From Arthonia radiata (taxonomy: Eukaryota > Ascomycota > Arthoniomycetes > Arthoniales > Arthoniaceae), in assembly GCA_002989075.1 (NCBI GenBank), contig PSQN01000007.1, positions 736,369 through 800,368 on the forward strand: a stretch of DNA of 64,000 nucleotides. The letters are read 5' to 3'. Shown one piece after another: positions 61,414-64,000 of the stretch. Numbering within the stretch: position 1 is the stretch's first letter; each line of letters opens with the position of its first letter. The position numbers and the translations under genes were made by a program. The notes under the pieces were generated by a model. The model ran no database searches and was not told the DNA's origin. It was given only the letters and a program-made list of their open reading frames with translations.

Positions 61414-63020
61414 ACTAGTATCTAATAATTACTACCTACTTACTATTCTTCTAGCCTCTAGTCCTCTATATTTACATAGTAGGCTAAGATTAGAGAGCTA
61501 ATAAAGTAATCTATACTAACTTGTTAGTATAGAACTAAGAGTCTAGTAAGCTAGTATATAGCCTTATACTAGACTAGTAAACTAGAAAGAGGATTACTAT
61601 ATAAGAAAAACTAATATATATCTTATATATATATAGCTATATTCTATAAGGTATAAATATAGATATTATTAGATATAATTCTAGTATTAATATTCTATTC
61701 TATCTATAAGAATAAGTTTAGTAGAATCTAAATAACTACTATTTTACTAGATTTACTCTTATAAATCTTTATAAGAGAGGTTTACTACTTTATAGTAGCT
61801 ATAGCTACTATAGTTAGTCTTTACTAGTCTCTTCTATATTATAGATTTATCTAAATATAGAGAAGATTAGTTACTCTATATATGATAGGCTAGCTAGTCT
61901 CTAGTCTATAGTACTTAGACTCTAAGAGTTTTATTATAGATATAGACTTCTAGTTTAGTTACTAAAGAATTATATTTATAATAGTATTAACTTATTTAAA
62001 TAAAGTAAATAATAGCTAAGCATCTTAGTAATATAAGGCTCTTATATATCTTATAGTATACTCTAGATAGAATAAATAAAAGTCTTTATTTTAAGAGATA
62101 TTATATACATATATAGTATAGTATCTATTATTAAGCTTACAAAGTTAAGAAGGGCTATAAGTATTAATACTAGTAGTAGTAATACTTATCTTTATTAATA
62201 TATAGTAATACTATATAAATAGTTTATAGTATATAATATTATATAAGCTTCTTATTAAGTACTAACTAAAATTAAGTAAGAATTCTAGCTCTAAGTATAA
62301 GCCTTACTATATTATATATATATTAGAAAGAAGTAAATTACTAATAGTAGTTAAACTATAATCTTATTAAGAAAGTTATATTAAAGTTCTATTAAGTTTA
62401 AATAGTGTTAAATAATATATATAACTATTTACTAGCTATATAAATAAGAATAGTCTATAGTTAGTATATCTTTTACTTATTTATATAGATAAATATAAAG
62501 TTTAATCTTTTCTATAATAAACTAAGTTATTATAGAAATAGCTATTTATTTTTATTCTTATAGAGCTTTGTAGTAGTATTTAGCTTAGAAAATAGCTTCT
62601 ATATCTATATACTATAGAGACTCTATACCTAGTAATCTATTAAGTACTATCTAAGCCTTATCTTAAGTATTACTATATAAGCTATAGCTATAGTAATCTT
62701 AGATTAGTTTACTATTAGTAGAAGTATCTTTTTAATACTATTCTATCTAGTAGCTATTTTTACTACTCTATCTATAGTCTTATTACTAGGAACCCTATAG
62801 TATACTAGTATCTATTATATATAAAATAAGTTAGATCTCTTACTCTTACTATATTATATTTTTTATATTTTTATTTAATATATTACTAAACTTTAATTAT
62901 AATAATCTACTTAGAGGCCTTACTAAGCTTCTTTATTATATAAATAGCTATTTAGTTATCTATAAAGATCTAAATTTCTATAGTATCTATTATTATATTT
63001 TCTAATACTATTTCTACTAC
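61414..63020. other. AT-rich RIP-like DNA, nothing recognised
   Basis: Dense in CTAG/TATA sequence without open frames. Ends sharply at the LTR at 63,021. Confidence 0.5.
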
Positions 63021-63470
63021 TGTAACGCCGGTCGCTGGGAGAACCGAACTAAGGCTCACTTGCCTTGTATGCTTGTCGACCTTAGTGGTAGGTGTCTCGT
63101 GTGCTAGAGACTAAAAGGCAGGAGAGGCGAGACAGATTATAGAGAGTAAGAGGAGCTTAACTAAAGTAAATAGAAGGTAAAGCACGTTACTTAAATATAG
63201 TTAAGAAACTTATATTTAGATATTAAGTTAATAGACTAAAGTTTATTCTAAGGTCGGCTATTAGTCTAGCTATATAGTCTAAGGTATAAAGGTATGTCTC
63301 TCTGTATTCGACGGTCCCGACACTTCCTTTGTTGCGTAGTTGGGATCCTATTGCGATATAGCGACGTTGCCGACGTCGCTATATTAGGGTCGTCGGGTAT
63401 ACTGTATAATGCTTTAATAAGGCTGGCTGCGCTTAGCCTTGTACTAGCCTAATGTAGTAAGATCGTAACA
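63021..63470 (+). repeat. LTR, 450 bp, second family
   Basis: Starts TGTAACG and ends CGTAACA, so the ends carry the TG...CA signature. The related, mutated copy is at about 4930-5379. Confidence 0.75.
63356..63384. repeat. 12-bp perfect hairpin in LTR
   Basis: Arms ATATAGCGACGT and ACGTCGCTATAT, loop TGCCG. The equivalent hairpin at 5264-5294 has the same arms. Confidence 0.9.
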
Positions 63471-64000
63471 CAAGGTCCCCTCTTTAAGGCTAGTCGTCCT
63501 TAACGGCTCTAGAGACATTAAAACCTCGTTGCCCCCCTGTAGTAGATCTAATTCTATAAGTCGTTATACCTAAAGTTAAGAAAGTCTTTAACGCTAACAA
63601 AGCGCTCGAGATTAATACTGTCCTTGCTAAAGTCTGTGGTCGAGAGATGCCTCCGTGTTCCCGTTGCTCTTACCTAGGTAAGAAGTGTGTCCTAAAGTTT
63701 GGGAAGGCATTGTATTTTATATATACTCGCGACAAGAAGTTGTATAACGTTCGTCCGTCGTTAAAGGATAGTTAGTTCTTATCTTACGTTTATTGTTCGT
63801 ATTAATTTAACTTATTTTTAGCTCAGAGTATTTGTTCTTAGTACTTATAAGTGTTGGATGCCCTCTAGGGGCAACGCAAGCGTCTAGCGGAAGAGAAGGA
63901 AGTCGTTCGTACGGCGAAAAGGTAGCGCAAAGTTATTAAAGCGGCGGTTATAGATTCGAAGAAGGAGCTTAAAAGGTTACGCGTCTAGGCGCAGAACAAA

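Larger units (their letters stand above)
63021..64000 (+). mobile_element. LTR element of a second family, 5' end only (fossil, continues beyond window)
   Basis: A complete 450-bp LTR (63021-63470, TGTAACG...CGTAACA) is followed by an internal region running off the right edge. The internal region has a short Cys motif (PCSRC...GKKC, near 63,650-63,690) similar in spacing to the cysteine domain of the Gypsy accessory gene, then Lys/Arg-rich coding-like sequence (QRKRLAEEKEVV-type) near 63,870-63,990. Less mutated than most repeats here, but it already shows breaks. The superfamily cannot be set from this part. Confidence 0.7.

Overview
The window looks like a chromosome segment of a filamentous ascomycete (Pezizomycotina; a Dothideomycete is my guess, not proven). 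Its genes have short introns (mostly 50-75 nt) with GTRNGT-type donors and CTGAC/CTAAC branch sites. They encode fungal-type products: an F-box protein, an MGA2/SPT23-related factor, a peroxisomal acyl-CoA synthetase and a MET17 enzyme. The flanks are extremely AT-rich repeats in which nearly every surviving C precedes T and nearly every surviving G follows A. That pattern is typical of repeat-induced point mutation (RIP).

Layout. (1) 1-10,235 is repeat DNA: a fairly GC-rich relic of a chromodomain Ty3/Gypsy element carrying a reverse-strand cysteine-rich accessory gene (1-4284), an LTR-like piece of a second family (~4930-5379), a heavily mutated second Gypsy copy (5380-8648), and AT-rich DNA. 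(2) 10,236-29,465 is a GC-balanced island with ten host genes: SDR oxidoreductase (+), F-box protein (-), disordered basic protein (-), unknown 186-aa protein (+), secreted protein (+), 77-aa BRI3-like membrane protein (+), IPT/TIG transcription factor (-), long-chain acyl-CoA synthetase (-), O-acetylhomoserine sulfhydrylase (-), and an edge gene with an in-frame stop (+). (3) 29,466-64,000 is again repeat DNA: two further Gypsy copies, two Copia elements in opposite orientation, a 2000-bp Fot1/pogo-type DNA transposon, three copies of an unnamed ~1-kb repeat, a 0.33-kb direct repeat pair, and the start of another LTR element at the right edge.

How the genes may work together. Two enzymes end in peroxisomal PTS1-type tripeptides (SDR: SKM; acyl-CoA synthetase: AKL), and the transcription factor belongs to the family that controls fatty-acid desaturation in yeast. 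A lipid/peroxisome theme is therefore possible, but the genes do not form an operon-like or cluster-like unit. MET17 is ordinary sulfur assimilation. Exon models were built by eye from splice signals, reading phase and family likeness; none has been checked against transcripts.

The most unusual observations are: the reverse-strand cysteine-rich gene carried by the Gypsy family and kept in at least three copies; a Copia element whose two flanks come from different, overlapping parts of the Gypsy element; a perfect LTR hairpin that kept all its CpGs in a RIP-mutated copy; and the edge gene with a CAG-to-TAG-like stop, suggesting RIP leakage into the gene island.
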